Program-made: the position numbers and the translations under genes
Source of the DNA: Mycobacterium sp.
GTDB lineage: Bacteria; Actinomycetota; Actinomycetes; Mycobacteriales; Mycobacteriaceae
Length of the DNA: 64,000 nt
Direction of reading: 5' to 3'
Assembly (NCBI RefSeq): GCF_029961025.1
Contig: NZ_JASBVP010000003.1
Location: 1 to 64,000 of the forward strand
Notes under the pieces: model-generated
The model's database searches: none
What the model was told of the DNA's origin: nothing
What the model saw: the letters and a program-made list of their open reading frames with translations, nothing else
Shown here: one piece after another, positions 55,614 to 64,000 of the stretch
Numbering within the stretch: position 1 is the first letter of the stretch
How the letters are laid out: every line of letters begins with the position of its first letter

Positions 55614-56593
55614 TTGGCCACTCCTTTCGCGGCGCCGAGCGCATGCGAGTCGGCTGCGCGCACTTCGACCATTCCGTTGTTGATCCGTGTCTGATAGCGC
55701 GGCAGCGGCGCCGCCGACGGACCGCGCAGCACCGCTCCGGTCTCGGCGTCGAAGCGTGAGCCGTGCCAGGGGCAGACGATCCGCCCCCGATCGACCCAGC
55801 CGTCGCTCATCGGGGCGGCCAGATGGGGACAGAGCTCCCCGAACGCGGCCACCTTCCCGTCGACGCCGACCCGGCACACCACCAGTCCGACACCGTCGAC
55901 CTCGACACGCCGCGGCTTGCCGTCCGTCAGGGACTCCACCGGCAACACCGGTGTCCAGTCGGTGGTGCGCAACCGCCTGCCGGACTGGTCGATGCCGATT
56001 CCCGACTCGAACACCAGGGCTCCGCCCAGGTAGCTGCCGCTAAGGGTGATGCCGTAGCCGAGGGCGCTGAACGCGATGCCCCGCAGGTGGCGGCCCCGGC
56101 CGCGATCCCGCCAGGACATCACGTACAGGCCGGTCGCCAGGAGGTTCACGACGCCGTGCACCGCCCCGACTCGGCGCTCCTCCTGGTGGGTGTGTTGCCA
56201 GTCGCTGACACCGGTGACCGCGGCGGCAAGGTTGGCCAGGATGCCCAACCCGAGTGCTTGCCGGGCAAACCGCGACGCGTCGACGAGCTCCGACTTGGGC
56301 CGGCCCGGCAGCAAACTCAGCGCGTCCAAGCCGACCGCAGTCCCGATCGCTCCACTGGTCAGCGACGCCAACGGTGGGTGCAGCGGGTGCCCCAGCCAGA
56401 CGCCGTTGAGAAAGTTCGCGACCCCGTCACGGGCGTTACCCAGCGAGTTGAACGCGTAGCTGAGCAGGTGCTCGAAGCGGTAACTCGGCCGGTCCAGCCA
56501 CTCCTGGCGGCCGATGAACGCCAGCACCCGCCTGCCGAATTTGTGGTCCTGAGTTCCACGCGACCGCAAAACCATCCTCATGCCCTCCCTCAA
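55610..56593 (-). CDS. DUF2231-like membrane domain fused to a Rieske [2Fe-2S] domain
   Basis: Rieske motifs CPHLAAPMSDG and CPWHGSRFDAETG; N-terminal TM region WLGHPLHPPLASLTSGAIGTAVGLD. Confidence 0.88.
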   Translation of the reverse strand: MREGMRMVLRSRGTQDHKFGRRVLAFIGRQEWLDRPSYRFEHLLSYAFNSLGNARDGVANFLNGVWLGHPLHPPLASLTSGAIGTAVGLDALSLLPGRPKSELVDASRFARQALGLGILANLAAAVTGVSDWQHTHQEERRVGAVHGVVNLLATGLYVMSWRDRGRGRHLRGIAFSALGYGITLSGSYLGGALVFESGIGIDQSGRRLRTTDWTPVLPVESLTDGKPRRVEVDGVGLVVCRVGVDGKVAAFGELCPHLAAPMSDGWVDRGRIVCPWHGSRFDAETGAVLRGPSAAPLPRYQTRINNGMVEVRAADSHALGAAKGVAK

Positions 56594-56760
56594 CTGCGGT
56601 CAGAAATCATAATGCGGCACACCGGGTTCGCTACGTTGCGGTCACGGTCGGCGGCCGCCGGAGGCGGCGGCGGCCCTCTGCGCCGGGCCGCGCGGGGCAT
56701 CCCCTCTATCCTTGAGCGGCATGGGGGATGGCGCCCGGACCGGGATGTGAATTCACGGCA

Positions 56761-58080
56761 ATGACTGAACGACGAGATCTTTCCCGCGGGCATCCCGGAA
56801 ACCACGAGGGCCGGCGCGACGAGACCGAAACGACGAACATTGCGGTGAACCAGCGGGCTCCCGGCGAGTCCGACGACGAGCCGCCCGGGCATCACCCCAG
56901 GGTGATGCTGCTCGGTTCCACTGAGCTGAGCCGCGAGCTGGTGATCGCCTTTCAGCGCCTGGGGGCCGAGGTGATCGCCGTCGAGCGGCACCCGGGCGCC
57001 CCCGCACACCGGCTAGCCGATCGGTCACTGGTGGTCGACACGACCGACACCGAGGAGCTGGCCACGGCGATCGGGCGGCTACGGCCGAATTTCGTCGTGA
57101 CCACGACCGTCGAAGTGGCCACCGAAGCGCTGAACGCCGCTGCCGAACTTGGATTCACCGAGGTTGTCCCCAGCGCCCGCGCGGTGCGGTTGACCGCCGA
57201 CCGCGAGAGCCTGCGACGGTTGGCCGCCGACGAGCTCGGCCTGCCCACCGCGCCGTTCTGGTTCGCCGGATCGCTGGATGAACTCAAGTCGGTGGCCGCC
57301 TACGCCGGGTTTCCGCTATCGGTGACGCCGGTGGCGGCGACGGCCGCCACGGAGCGGTCGGTGCTGGCGGGGCCGGACGACATCGAGCCGGCCTGGCAGC
57401 GCGCGGTGGCCGCCAGCGGCCAGGGTGCTCACCCCCGGGTGCTCGCCGAGACCGTGGTGGAGATCGACTTTCGGGTCACCCTGCTCACCGTGCGCAGCTA
57501 CGGTCCGGCAGGGCCGATGATCGAATTCTGTGCACCGATCGGGCATCGCGAGGTCGCCGGCGGGGTGCTGGAATCCTGGCAGCCGCAAGAGTTGAGTGCG
57601 GCGGCGATGGGCGTGGCCAAGTCGATTGCGGCGCGTATCGTCAAGGCGCTCGGCGGGCGCGGGGTCTTCGGGGTCGAGCTGATGGTCAGCGGCGAAGAGG
57701 TGTACTTCTGCGATATCACCGCACTCCCTTATGAGAGCGGCCTGGTGACACTGCGCACCCAGCGGCTATCGCAGTTCGAGCTGGCGGCCCGGGCGACTCT
57801 CGGTCTGGCGGTGGACACCATCATGATCTCACCGGGGGCCGCGCAGCTGATCTATGCGGGCGATTACGCGTCCGCTTCACCGCCCCTGGCGGGGACCCCC
57901 GCGCCGGTCACCCTGGCCGACGTGCTCGCCGTGCCGGAAAGCGACGTCCGGATGTTCGGCGGTGTGTCGGGCGGGTCCAGCTGGCTTGGCGTCGCGCTGG
58001 CGACCGCACCCGACGTCCGGACGGCCCGGGAGCGCGCCCGGCGCGTGTCGGCAGCGCTGCATCGGCTGCCGCGGGCGTGA
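56761..58080 (+). CDS. purT: Formate-dependent phosphoribosylglycinamide formyltransferase
   Basis: VMLLGSTELSRELVIAFQRLGAEVIAVERHPGAPAHRLADRS; ATP-grasp region ending GVFGVELMVSGEEVYFCDI. Confidence 0.93.
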   Translation: MTERRDLSRGHPGNHEGRRDETETTNIAVNQRAPGESDDEPPGHHPRVMLLGSTELSRELVIAFQRLGAEVIAVERHPGAPAHRLADRSLVVDTTDTEELATAIGRLRPNFVVTTTVEVATEALNAAAELGFTEVVPSARAVRLTADRESLRRLAADELGLPTAPFWFAGSLDELKSVAAYAGFPLSVTPVAATAATERSVLAGPDDIEPAWQRAVAASGQGAHPRVLAETVVEIDFRVTLLTVRSYGPAGPMIEFCAPIGHREVAGGVLESWQPQELSAAAMGVAKSIAARIVKALGGRGVFGVELMVSGEEVYFCDITALPYESGLVTLRTQRLSQFELAARATLGLAVDTIMISPGAAQLIYAGDYASASPPLAGTPAPVTLADVLAVPESDVRMFGGVSGGSSWLGVALATAPDVRTARERARRVSAALHRLPRA

Positions 58081-58116
58081 GGGAGGGCATCGGCACGATA
58101 TGCGAGACTCGGGACA

Positions 58117-58527
58117 GTGAGTTACGCCGGCGATATCACCCCGGAGCAGGCCTGGAAGCTGCTCTGCGAGCACCCCCGGGCGGTGCTGGTCGACGTGCGA
58201 ACCGAAGCCGAATGGTGCTTTGTCGGGGTGCCCGACCTGTCGAGCCTGGGCCGCGACATTGTGTGCGTCGAGTGGAACCGCATCGACGGCTCGCGCAACG
58301 AGAACTTCATCACCGAGTTGTTGGAGCAAGTCCCCGCCACGGGCGACCCGGTGGTGTTCATCTGCCGCTCGGGTCATCGGTCCGTCGGTGCCGCCGAGGC
58401 CGCCACCGCGGCCGGTATCACCCCCGCCTTCAACGTGCTGGACGGTTTCGAAGGTCACCTCGACGACGCGGGTCATCGCGGCAGCACCGGATGGCGGGCG
58501 GTCGGGTTGCCCTGGAGGCAGTCGTGA
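58117..58527 (+). CDS. Rhodanese-like domain protein (Rv0390 type)
   Basis: LLCEHPRAVLVDVRTEAEW; active-site loop VFICRSGHRSVGAA. Confidence 0.92.
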   Translation: MSYAGDITPEQAWKLLCEHPRAVLVDVRTEAEWCFVGVPDLSSLGRDIVCVEWNRIDGSRNENFITELLEQVPATGDPVVFICRSGHRSVGAAEAATAAGITPAFNVLDGFEGHLDDAGHRGSTGWRAVGLPWRQS

Positions 58528-58572
58528 TGCGGGCGACGATGCGGAGCCCAGCGATGAGGAGGAGCGACTCAG

Positions 58573-59793
58573 ATGACTGACCAGCGTTCGATCCGCACCC
58601 CGGCGCCGCTGCCCGGCGATGTCAGCCAGGCCACCCTCGGGGTGCGTGGCGGGCTGTTGCGGTCCGGGTTCGACGAAACCGCCGAAGCGATGTATTTGAC
58701 GTCCGGTTATGTCTACAAGTCCGCCGCAGACGCCGAGAGGGCCTTCGCCGGTGAAGCCGACCGCTACGTGTACTCGCGCTACGGCAACCCGACCGTCACC
58801 ATGCTTGAGGAACGGCTGCGGCTGATAGAGGGAGCCCCGGCGGCGTTCGCCACCGCCAGCGGGATGGCGGCGGTGTTCGTTTCCCTGGGTGCGCTGCTGG
58901 GTGCCGGTGACCGGCTGGTCGCGGCGCGCAGCCTGTTCGGGTCGTGCTTCGTGGTGTGCAACGAGATCCTGCCGCGTTGGGGCGTCGAGACCGTGTTCGT
59001 CGACGGCGATGACCTGTCGCAGTGGGAGCGGGCCCTCTCGGTGCCCACTCAGGCGGTGTTCTTCGAGACCCCGTCCAATCCCATGCAATCGCTGGTCGAC
59101 ATCGCCGCGGTGACCGAGCTGGCTCATGCCGCCGGGGCGAAAGTGGTGTTAGACAACGTTTTCGCTACCCCTATCCTGCAACAGGGCATCCCACTCGGGG
59201 TTGACGTAGTGGTGTACTCCGGCACCAAGCACATCGACGGGCAGGGGCGAGTGCTGGGTGGGGCCATCCTCGGCGACGAGCAGTACATTGACGGCCCGGT
59301 GCAGAAGCTGATGCGCCACACCGGCCCGGCGATAAGCGCCTTCAACGCTTGGGTTTTGCTCAAAGGCCTTGAGACGCTTGCTATTCGGGTTGAACACTGC
59401 AATAGCTCGGCGCAGCGGGTAGCCGAGTACCTACAGGGGCATCCGGCGGTGAGGTGGGTCCGCTACCCCTACTTGACGTCTCACCCCCAATACGACCTGG
59501 CCAAGCGTCAGATGTCCGGAGGCGGGACCGTGGTCACCTTCGCACTCGACGTCCCCGAAAGCGTCGGTAAGCAGCGGGCCTTCGAGGTGCTGGACAAGCT
59601 GCGGCTCATCGACATCTCCAACAACCTCGGTGACGCGAAATCGCTCATCACCCATCCGGCGACCACGACCCATCGGGCGATGGGCCCGGAGGGGCGGGCC
59701 GCGATCGGCCTGGGCGACAACGTGGTCCGTATTTCCATCGGCCTGGAAAGCACCGAGGATCTGATCGCCGACCTCGACCAGGCCTTGCGCTAA
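58573..59793 (+). CDS. metZ: O-succinylhomoserine sulfhydrylase
   Basis: DRYVYSRYGNPTVTMLEERL; VYSGTKHIDGQGRVLGGAIL PLP-Lys region; between rhodanese gene and a terminator-like hairpin. Confidence 0.93.
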   Translation: MTDQRSIRTPAPLPGDVSQATLGVRGGLLRSGFDETAEAMYLTSGYVYKSAADAERAFAGEADRYVYSRYGNPTVTMLEERLRLIEGAPAAFATASGMAAVFVSLGALLGAGDRLVAARSLFGSCFVVCNEILPRWGVETVFVDGDDLSQWERALSVPTQAVFFETPSNPMQSLVDIAAVTELAHAAGAKVVLDNVFATPILQQGIPLGVDVVVYSGTKHIDGQGRVLGGAILGDEQYIDGPVQKLMRHTGPAISAFNAWVLLKGLETLAIRVEHCNSSAQRVAEYLQGHPAVRWVRYPYLTSHPQYDLAKRQMSGGGTVVTFALDVPESVGKQRAFEVLDKLRLIDISNNLGDAKSLITHPATTTHRAMGPEGRAAIGLGDNVVRISIGLESTEDLIADLDQALR

Positions 59794-59831
59794 ACGGTAT
59801 GGATGGGCACCGGCCACGCCATACCGTTTAG
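59790..59831. terminator. Terminator-like hairpin containing the metZ stop codon
   Basis: Perfect 13-bp inverted repeat CTAAACGGTATGG (59790-59802) / CCATACCGTTTAG (59819-59831), 16-nt loop. Confidence 0.7.
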
Positions 59832-59933
59832 CTGTTTGCCGGTCTCGTCGAGAAGACCGGGTGAACCCCTGCAATGCCGCGCAGACCGGACGATATCGGG
59901 TTTTACGGGGGGACCGTTTAACCGGCCCCACAC

Positions 59934-60401
59934 ATGGACCATTATCAAGACATGAGTGAAACACCTGACTCCCCGGCCCCACCGCAGCCGACTTCGGTCG
60001 CCCCACCGACGTTGCCACCGAGTGGTCCGCCAGGAGCTGCGGCGCCGTGGCAGGCGCGACGGCCGAGCGGGCTTTACAAGGTTGCGGCGTGGGTCGCAAT
60101 TGTCGCTGGCGTTGTCTTCATCGTCACGGTGATCTTCTTCAGTGGCTTTACGCTTGGTAGGCACTCTCACGGGTATTACTACCAGCATCCTCGCCACGGC
60201 ATGTTCATGCCCGGCGGGCCGTCCGGCGGGCCCCCGATGGGCCCCATGGGCCCGGGGCAGTGGCTGTTCGTCTTTCCCGGTGGACCGCCCGGTCCCATGG
60301 GACCGGGCATGGGACCGGGCATGGGACCCGGCATGGGACCGGGCATGGGACCGGGCGGTACCGCAACCACCAGTCCGACCACTCCCGCGCCGCGTCCCTA
60401 G
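59934..60401 (+). CDS. Pro/Gly/Met-rich single-TM protein with GPGM repeats
   Basis: TM VAAWVAIVAGVVFIVTVIFFSGFTLG; C-terminal GPMGPGMGPGMGPGMGPGMGPGG. Confidence 0.6.
   Translation: MDHYQDMSETPDSPAPPQPTSVAPPTLPPSGPPGAAAPWQARRPSGLYKVAAWVAIVAGVVFIVTVIFFSGFTLGRHSHGYYYQHPRHGMFMPGGPSGGPPMGPMGPGQWLFVFPGGPPGPMGPGMGPGMGPGMGPGMGPGGTATTSPTTPAPRP
60295..60356. repeat. 12-bp tandem repeat (catgggaccggg), about 5 units, in-frame
   Basis: Direct reading; encodes (GPGM)n. Confidence 0.9.
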
Positions 60402-60494
60402 GCTTAGCCCTAACGCTGAACCCGGCCGGCCGGGCGTTGCCGATCGGCGGGTGCCCGGCTTCTGTTTCGCCGGCGGGGTTGGCATGATCGTGCC

Positions 60495-60923
60495 ATGAGC
60501 ATCGAAGTCGTCTACACCGCAGAATCCACGGCGACCGGCGGCGGCCGCGACGGTCATGTCAGGTCAGCGGATGGCCGCATCGACTTCGACACGACACCGC
60601 CGAAAGAGATGGGCGGCAGCGGCGAGGGCATCAACCCCGAACAGCTGTTCTCGGCCGGATACGCGGCCTGCTTCCTCGGTGCGTTGCGGCTGGTGGCTCG
60701 AAACGCCGGTGTCAAGCTTGACGACGCGACCTCCGTGACGGTCCAGGTGGGTTTCGGCAAGGACTCCGAGGGCGGGTTCGGGCTGACCGGGAACATCGTC
60801 GGCTACCTGCCGGGCCTGCAGCAGAGCGTCGCCGACGATCTGATGCGCCAAGCCCACCAGGTGTGCCCGTATTCCAAGGCCACCACCGGCAACGTGGACG
60901 CGACGATCTCCGCGCGGGTGTAG
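60495..60923 (+). CDS. ohr: OsmC/Ohr-family organic hydroperoxide resistance protein
   Basis: GINPEQLFSAGYAACFLGALRLVA; QAHQVCPYSKATTGNVDATI. Confidence 0.93.
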   Translation: MSIEVVYTAESTATGGGRDGHVRSADGRIDFDTTPPKEMGGSGEGINPEQLFSAGYAACFLGALRLVARNAGVKLDDATSVTVQVGFGKDSEGGFGLTGNIVGYLPGLQQSVADDLMRQAHQVCPYSKATTGNVDATISARV

Positions 60924-60925
60924 CG

Positions 60926-61597
60926 GTGATCGTCCCGGGCTGTCACGGCACGGCCGCAGCTGTCGTCGCGGCGGGGTGGCTGGCGCTGTTGGCGACGGGT
61001 CCGGCGGTCTGCGCGACGGCGGCCGGGCCGTCGGAGCCGGGCGTGGTGAACTACGCGGTGCTGGGCAAGGGGTCGGTGGGCAACATCGTCGGCGCGCCGA
61101 TGCGATGGGAATCGGTGTCGACCGAGCCGTACCAGGCGTATTGGGTCGATGATCCGGTCTGCAACAACTGGGCCGATATCGGGCTGCCCGAGGTGTACAA
61201 CGACCCCGACCTGGCGTCGTTCAACAGCGCGGTCACCCAGACGTCGGCGACCGACCAGAGCCACTACGTCAAGCAAGCCGTCGGGGTGTTCGCCACCACT
61301 GACGCCGCGAGCCGAGCCTTCCATCGCGTGGTCGATCGGACCGTCGGCTGCTCCGGGCAAACGACCGCGATGCACCTGGACAACGGCACCACCCAGGTGT
61401 GGTCGTTCCAGGGCGGGCCGGCGACCGCCACCGACGAGGCCTGGACCAAACAGGAAGCCGGTACCGACCGTCGCTGCTTCACCCAAACCCGTCTGCGGGA
61501 AAACGTGCTGCTGCAGGCCAAGGTTTGCCAATCGGGCAACGGCGGCCCGGCGGTCGACGCCCTGGCCGGAGCCATGCAGAACACCCTGGGCCAGTGA
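60926..61597 (+). CDS. Exported sensor-domain protein (PknH-like extracellular domain)
   Basis: N-terminal hydrophobic signal; DPVCNNWADIGLPEVYNDPDLASFNSAV; paired Cys pattern of PknH_C-type domains. Confidence 0.75.
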   Translation: MIVPGCHGTAAAVVAAGWLALLATGPAVCATAAGPSEPGVVNYAVLGKGSVGNIVGAPMRWESVSTEPYQAYWVDDPVCNNWADIGLPEVYNDPDLASFNSAVTQTSATDQSHYVKQAVGVFATTDAASRAFHRVVDRTVGCSGQTTAMHLDNGTTQVWSFQGGPATATDEAWTKQEAGTDRRCFTQTRLRENVLLQAKVCQSGNGGPAVDALAGAMQNTLGQ

Positions 61598-61764
61598 TGC
61601 GGTGCCAAGTTGAGCATTCGCTGCTCGGCGGATCCTGCCGATATCGGCACGACGATATCGGTAATGTGTCGATGCCCTCTGAAAGAGGAGCCGGGTGGGT
61701 ATTGTGCGGCTAACCGCGCAACGGTCCGCGACGGATAAAGCGCGGACCTGAGGGGGTTAGGGAC

Positions 61765-63042
61765 ATGGCGTTGGTGCCACAGCTGGATAGTTCCTGCGCG
61801 GCGGACGAGTTGGCCGGCTCGCAGGCCGCCGCGGACTACATCGCCGCCACCTGCCTGACCGACGCCTCGCCGGGACGGGTCGGCCTGGAGGTGGAGGCGC
61901 ACTGCTACGACCCGGCCGACCCGCATCGCAGACCGGGCTGGGAGGAAATCACCGACGTCCTGGCGGGGCTTCCGGTGCTGCCGGGAGGCAGCGCGGTCAC
62001 CGTCGAGCCCGGCGGTGCCGTGGAGCTGTCGGGTCCGCCCGTCGAGGGTGTCGCGGCGGCGATCGACAACATGATCTGCGATCAGGCGCTGCTGCGGGCG
62101 GCGTTCAATGAGGCCGGTCTGGGACTGGTGTTGTTGGGCACCGACCCGCTGCGACCGCCGCAGCGCGTCCACCCGGGCGCGCGCTACCGGGCTATGGAGC
62201 AGTTTTTCGCTGCCACCGGCACCGGGGCGGCCGGTGCGGCGATGATGACGTCGACCGCGTCGATCCAGGTGAATCTCGATGCCGGACCGCGGGCGGGGTG
62301 GGCGGCCCGGGTCCGGCTGGCACACGCGCTGGGGCCCACGATGATCGCCGTGGCCGCCAACTCACCGTTGCTGGGTGGGCGATTCTCCGGCTGGCTGTCG
62401 ACTCGTCAGCGGGTGTGGGGTGAGCTGGACTCTGCGCGCTGCGGACCCGTTTTGTCCGTCAGCGGCGAGGATCCCGCCACCGATTGGGCGTGTTATGCGC
62501 TGAAAGCGCCGGTGATGCTGGTGCATAACTCCGCGAGCGGCGGCGCCGTTCCGGTGACGGCGTATGTGCCGTTCGCCGACTGGGCCGATGGGCGGGTCCC
62601 GCTGGGCGGGCGCCGTCCCACCGCAGCCGATCTGGACTACCACTTGACCACCCTGTTCCCGCCGGTGCGCCCGCGCGGCTGGCTGGAGATCCGTTACCTC
62701 GACGCCGTTTCCGATGCCCTCTGGCCGGCGCTGGTGTTCATGCTGGTGGTGTTGCTCGACGACCCGGGCGCCGCCGACGTCGCGGCCGAGGCTGTCGAAC
62801 CGGTTGCCACCGCCTGGGACACCGCGGCGCGGATCGGCCTGCGGGACCCCCGCCTGTATGCGGCCGCCCACCGGTGTGCGGTCGCCGCCGCCGCGCGGGC
62901 ACCCGCGGAATTGAGTGAGACGATGCACCGGTTGGTCTGCACCGTTGAGCGGGGCCGCTGCCCGGCCGACGAGTTCGCCAGGCAGGCGATCACACACGGC
63001 GTCGCGCCTGCGGTCACCCGGTTGGCTCAGGGGTGCCGATGA
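61765..63042 (+). CDS. egtA: Glutamate-cysteine ligase of ergothioneine biosynthesis
   Basis: [38 protein letters not shown]; overlaps egtB. Confidence 0.92.
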   Translation: MALVPQLDSSCAADELAGSQAAADYIAATCLTDASPGRVGLEVEAHCYDPADPHRRPGWEEITDVLAGLPVLPGGSAVTVEPGGAVELSGPPVEGVAAAIDNMICDQALLRAAFNEAGLGLVLLGTDPLRPPQRVHPGARYRAMEQFFAATGTGAAGAAMMTSTASIQVNLDAGPRAGWAARVRLAHALGPTMIAVAANSPLLGGRFSGWLSTRQRVWGELDSARCGPVLSVSGEDPATDWACYALKAPVMLVHNSASGGAVPVTAYVPFADWADGRVPLGGRRPTAADLDYHLTTLFPPVRPRGWLEIRYLDAVSDALWPALVFMLVVLLDDPGAADVAAEAVEPVATAWDTAARIGLRDPRLYAAAHRCAVAAAARAPAELSETMHRLVCTVERGRCPADEFARQAITHGVAPAVTRLAQGCR

Positions 63043-64000
63043 GCCTTCGAGAAGAGCTGGCCCGCGATCTGACGCGGGCTCGCGAGCGGACGCTGCGGTT
63101 GGTCGATTTGGATGACGCCGAACTCCGCCGCCAGTATGACCCGTTGATGAGCCCACTGGTATGGGATTTGGCGCACATCGGTCAGCAGGAAGAACTGTGG
63201 CTGCTGCGCGGCGGCGACCTCAACCGGCCCGGGATGCTGCCGCCCGAGATCGACGGCCTCTACGACGCGTTCGCCCACCCCCGGGCCGGCCGCGCGAGCC
63301 TCCCGCTGTTGCCTCCCGGTCCGGCCCGGGCGTACTGCCGGGCGGTGCGCGCCGCCGCGATGGATGCCCTGGATGCCCTACCCGAGGACAGCGCGGCCGG
63401 GGACGCGGGGTTTGCGTTCGGCATGGTCGTCAGTCACGAACATCAGCACAACGAAACCATGCTGCAGGCATTAAACCTGCGTGCGGGTGCGCCGCTGCTG
63501 CGGTCGACGGCCACGCTGCCGGCCGGGCGTTGCGGGCTGGCCGGAACGTCGGTGCTGGTGCCCGGGGGCCCGTTCGTGCTCGGCGTTGACGCCGAGAGCG
63601 AGCCGTTCTCGTTGGACAACGAGCGCCCCGCTCACGTGGTCCACGTCCCGAGCTTTCGGATCGGCAGGGTGCCGGTCACCAATGGCGAATGGCAACGCTT
63701 CATCGACGACGGCGGCTACCGGCAGCCGCGGTGGTGGTCGGCGCGCGGCTGGGAACACCGGCGGCGGGCCGGCCTGACCGGGCCGCAGTTCTGGAACCCC
63801 GACGGTACCCGCACCCGGTTCGGTTATCTGGAGGAGATTCCCGCCGACGAGCCGGTCCAGCATGTCAGCTACTTCGAAGCCGAGGCCTACGCCGCCTGGG
63901 CGGGCGCTCGGCTGCCCACCGAAATCGAATGGGAGAAGGCGTGCGCCTGGGATCCCGCGACCAACACCCGCCGCCGGTACCCCTGGGGATCCGAGGAACC
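63039..64000 (+). CDS. egtB: Hercynine sulfoxide synthase (partial, runs off the window)
   Basis: [72 protein letters not shown]; not in the supplied ORF track because it has no stop in the window. Confidence 0.93.
   Translation, partial: MSLREELARDLTRARERTLRLVDLDDAELRRQYDPLMSPLVWDLAHIGQQEELWLLRGGDLNRPGMLPPEIDGLYDAFAHPRAGRASLPLLPPGPARAYCRAVRAAAMDALDALPEDSAAGDAGFAFGMVVSHEHQHNETMLQALNLRAGAPLLRSTATLPAGRCGLAGTSVLVPGGPFVLGVDAESEPFSLDNERPAHVVHVPSFRIGRVPVTNGEWQRFIDDGGYRQPRWWSARGWEHRRRAGLTGPQFWNPDGTRTRFGYLEEIPADEPVQHVSYFEAEAYAAWAGARLPTEIEWEKACAWDPATNTRRRYPWGSEE

Noticed and set aside
60295-60356. Possible CRISPR-like short repeat array
   Set aside because: Contiguous 12-mers without spacers, in-frame coding repeat; no CRISPR array or cas genes seen in the window.

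Overview
High-GC actinobacterial chromosome segment, almost certainly Mycobacterium (clpB, pyrE, fba, purA, purT, metZ, egtA/egtB, DUF3151 and M50 protease genes with mycobacterial-type neighbours). The window has two parts. (1) About 0.05-37 kb is an accessory region. It holds an FAD oxidoreductase, a class III cyclase/ATPase, an IclR regulator, a papain-like protease, a tyrosinase, a phospholipase-C-like phosphoesterase, GlgX, a holin-like small membrane protein, a 1471-aa BNR/beta-propeller protein, a MalT/LuxR-type regulator, pseudogenes (P450, relaxase, hydrolase) and nested mobile elements (ISL3, IS4, IS3, IS1182 and an unassigned element). (2) About 37-64 kb is a conserved housekeeping block interrupted by one IS1182-family element next to purA. 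Main finds: (a) two identical 1825-bp copies (15305-17129; 30339-33516 inverted and split by an IS3) of a probable mobile element. It encodes a 539-aa protein I cannot place in a transposase family, has hairpin/G-rich ends instead of terminal inverted repeats, shows no target-site duplication, and both copies sit directly 5' of GTCA. (b) A shared upstream module, GGTCC-N7-GGACC-N3-CTCTT, in front of the papain, tyrosinase and glgX transcription units, suggesting co-regulation of a cluster of apparently leaderless enzymes. (c) A second repeated dyad, GTA-N6-TAC within TAGAGTA..TACGCG context, upstream of the FAD monooxygenase, the P450 remnant, the IclR gene and the BNR protein. No database search was possible. 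Family names rest on motifs and recall.
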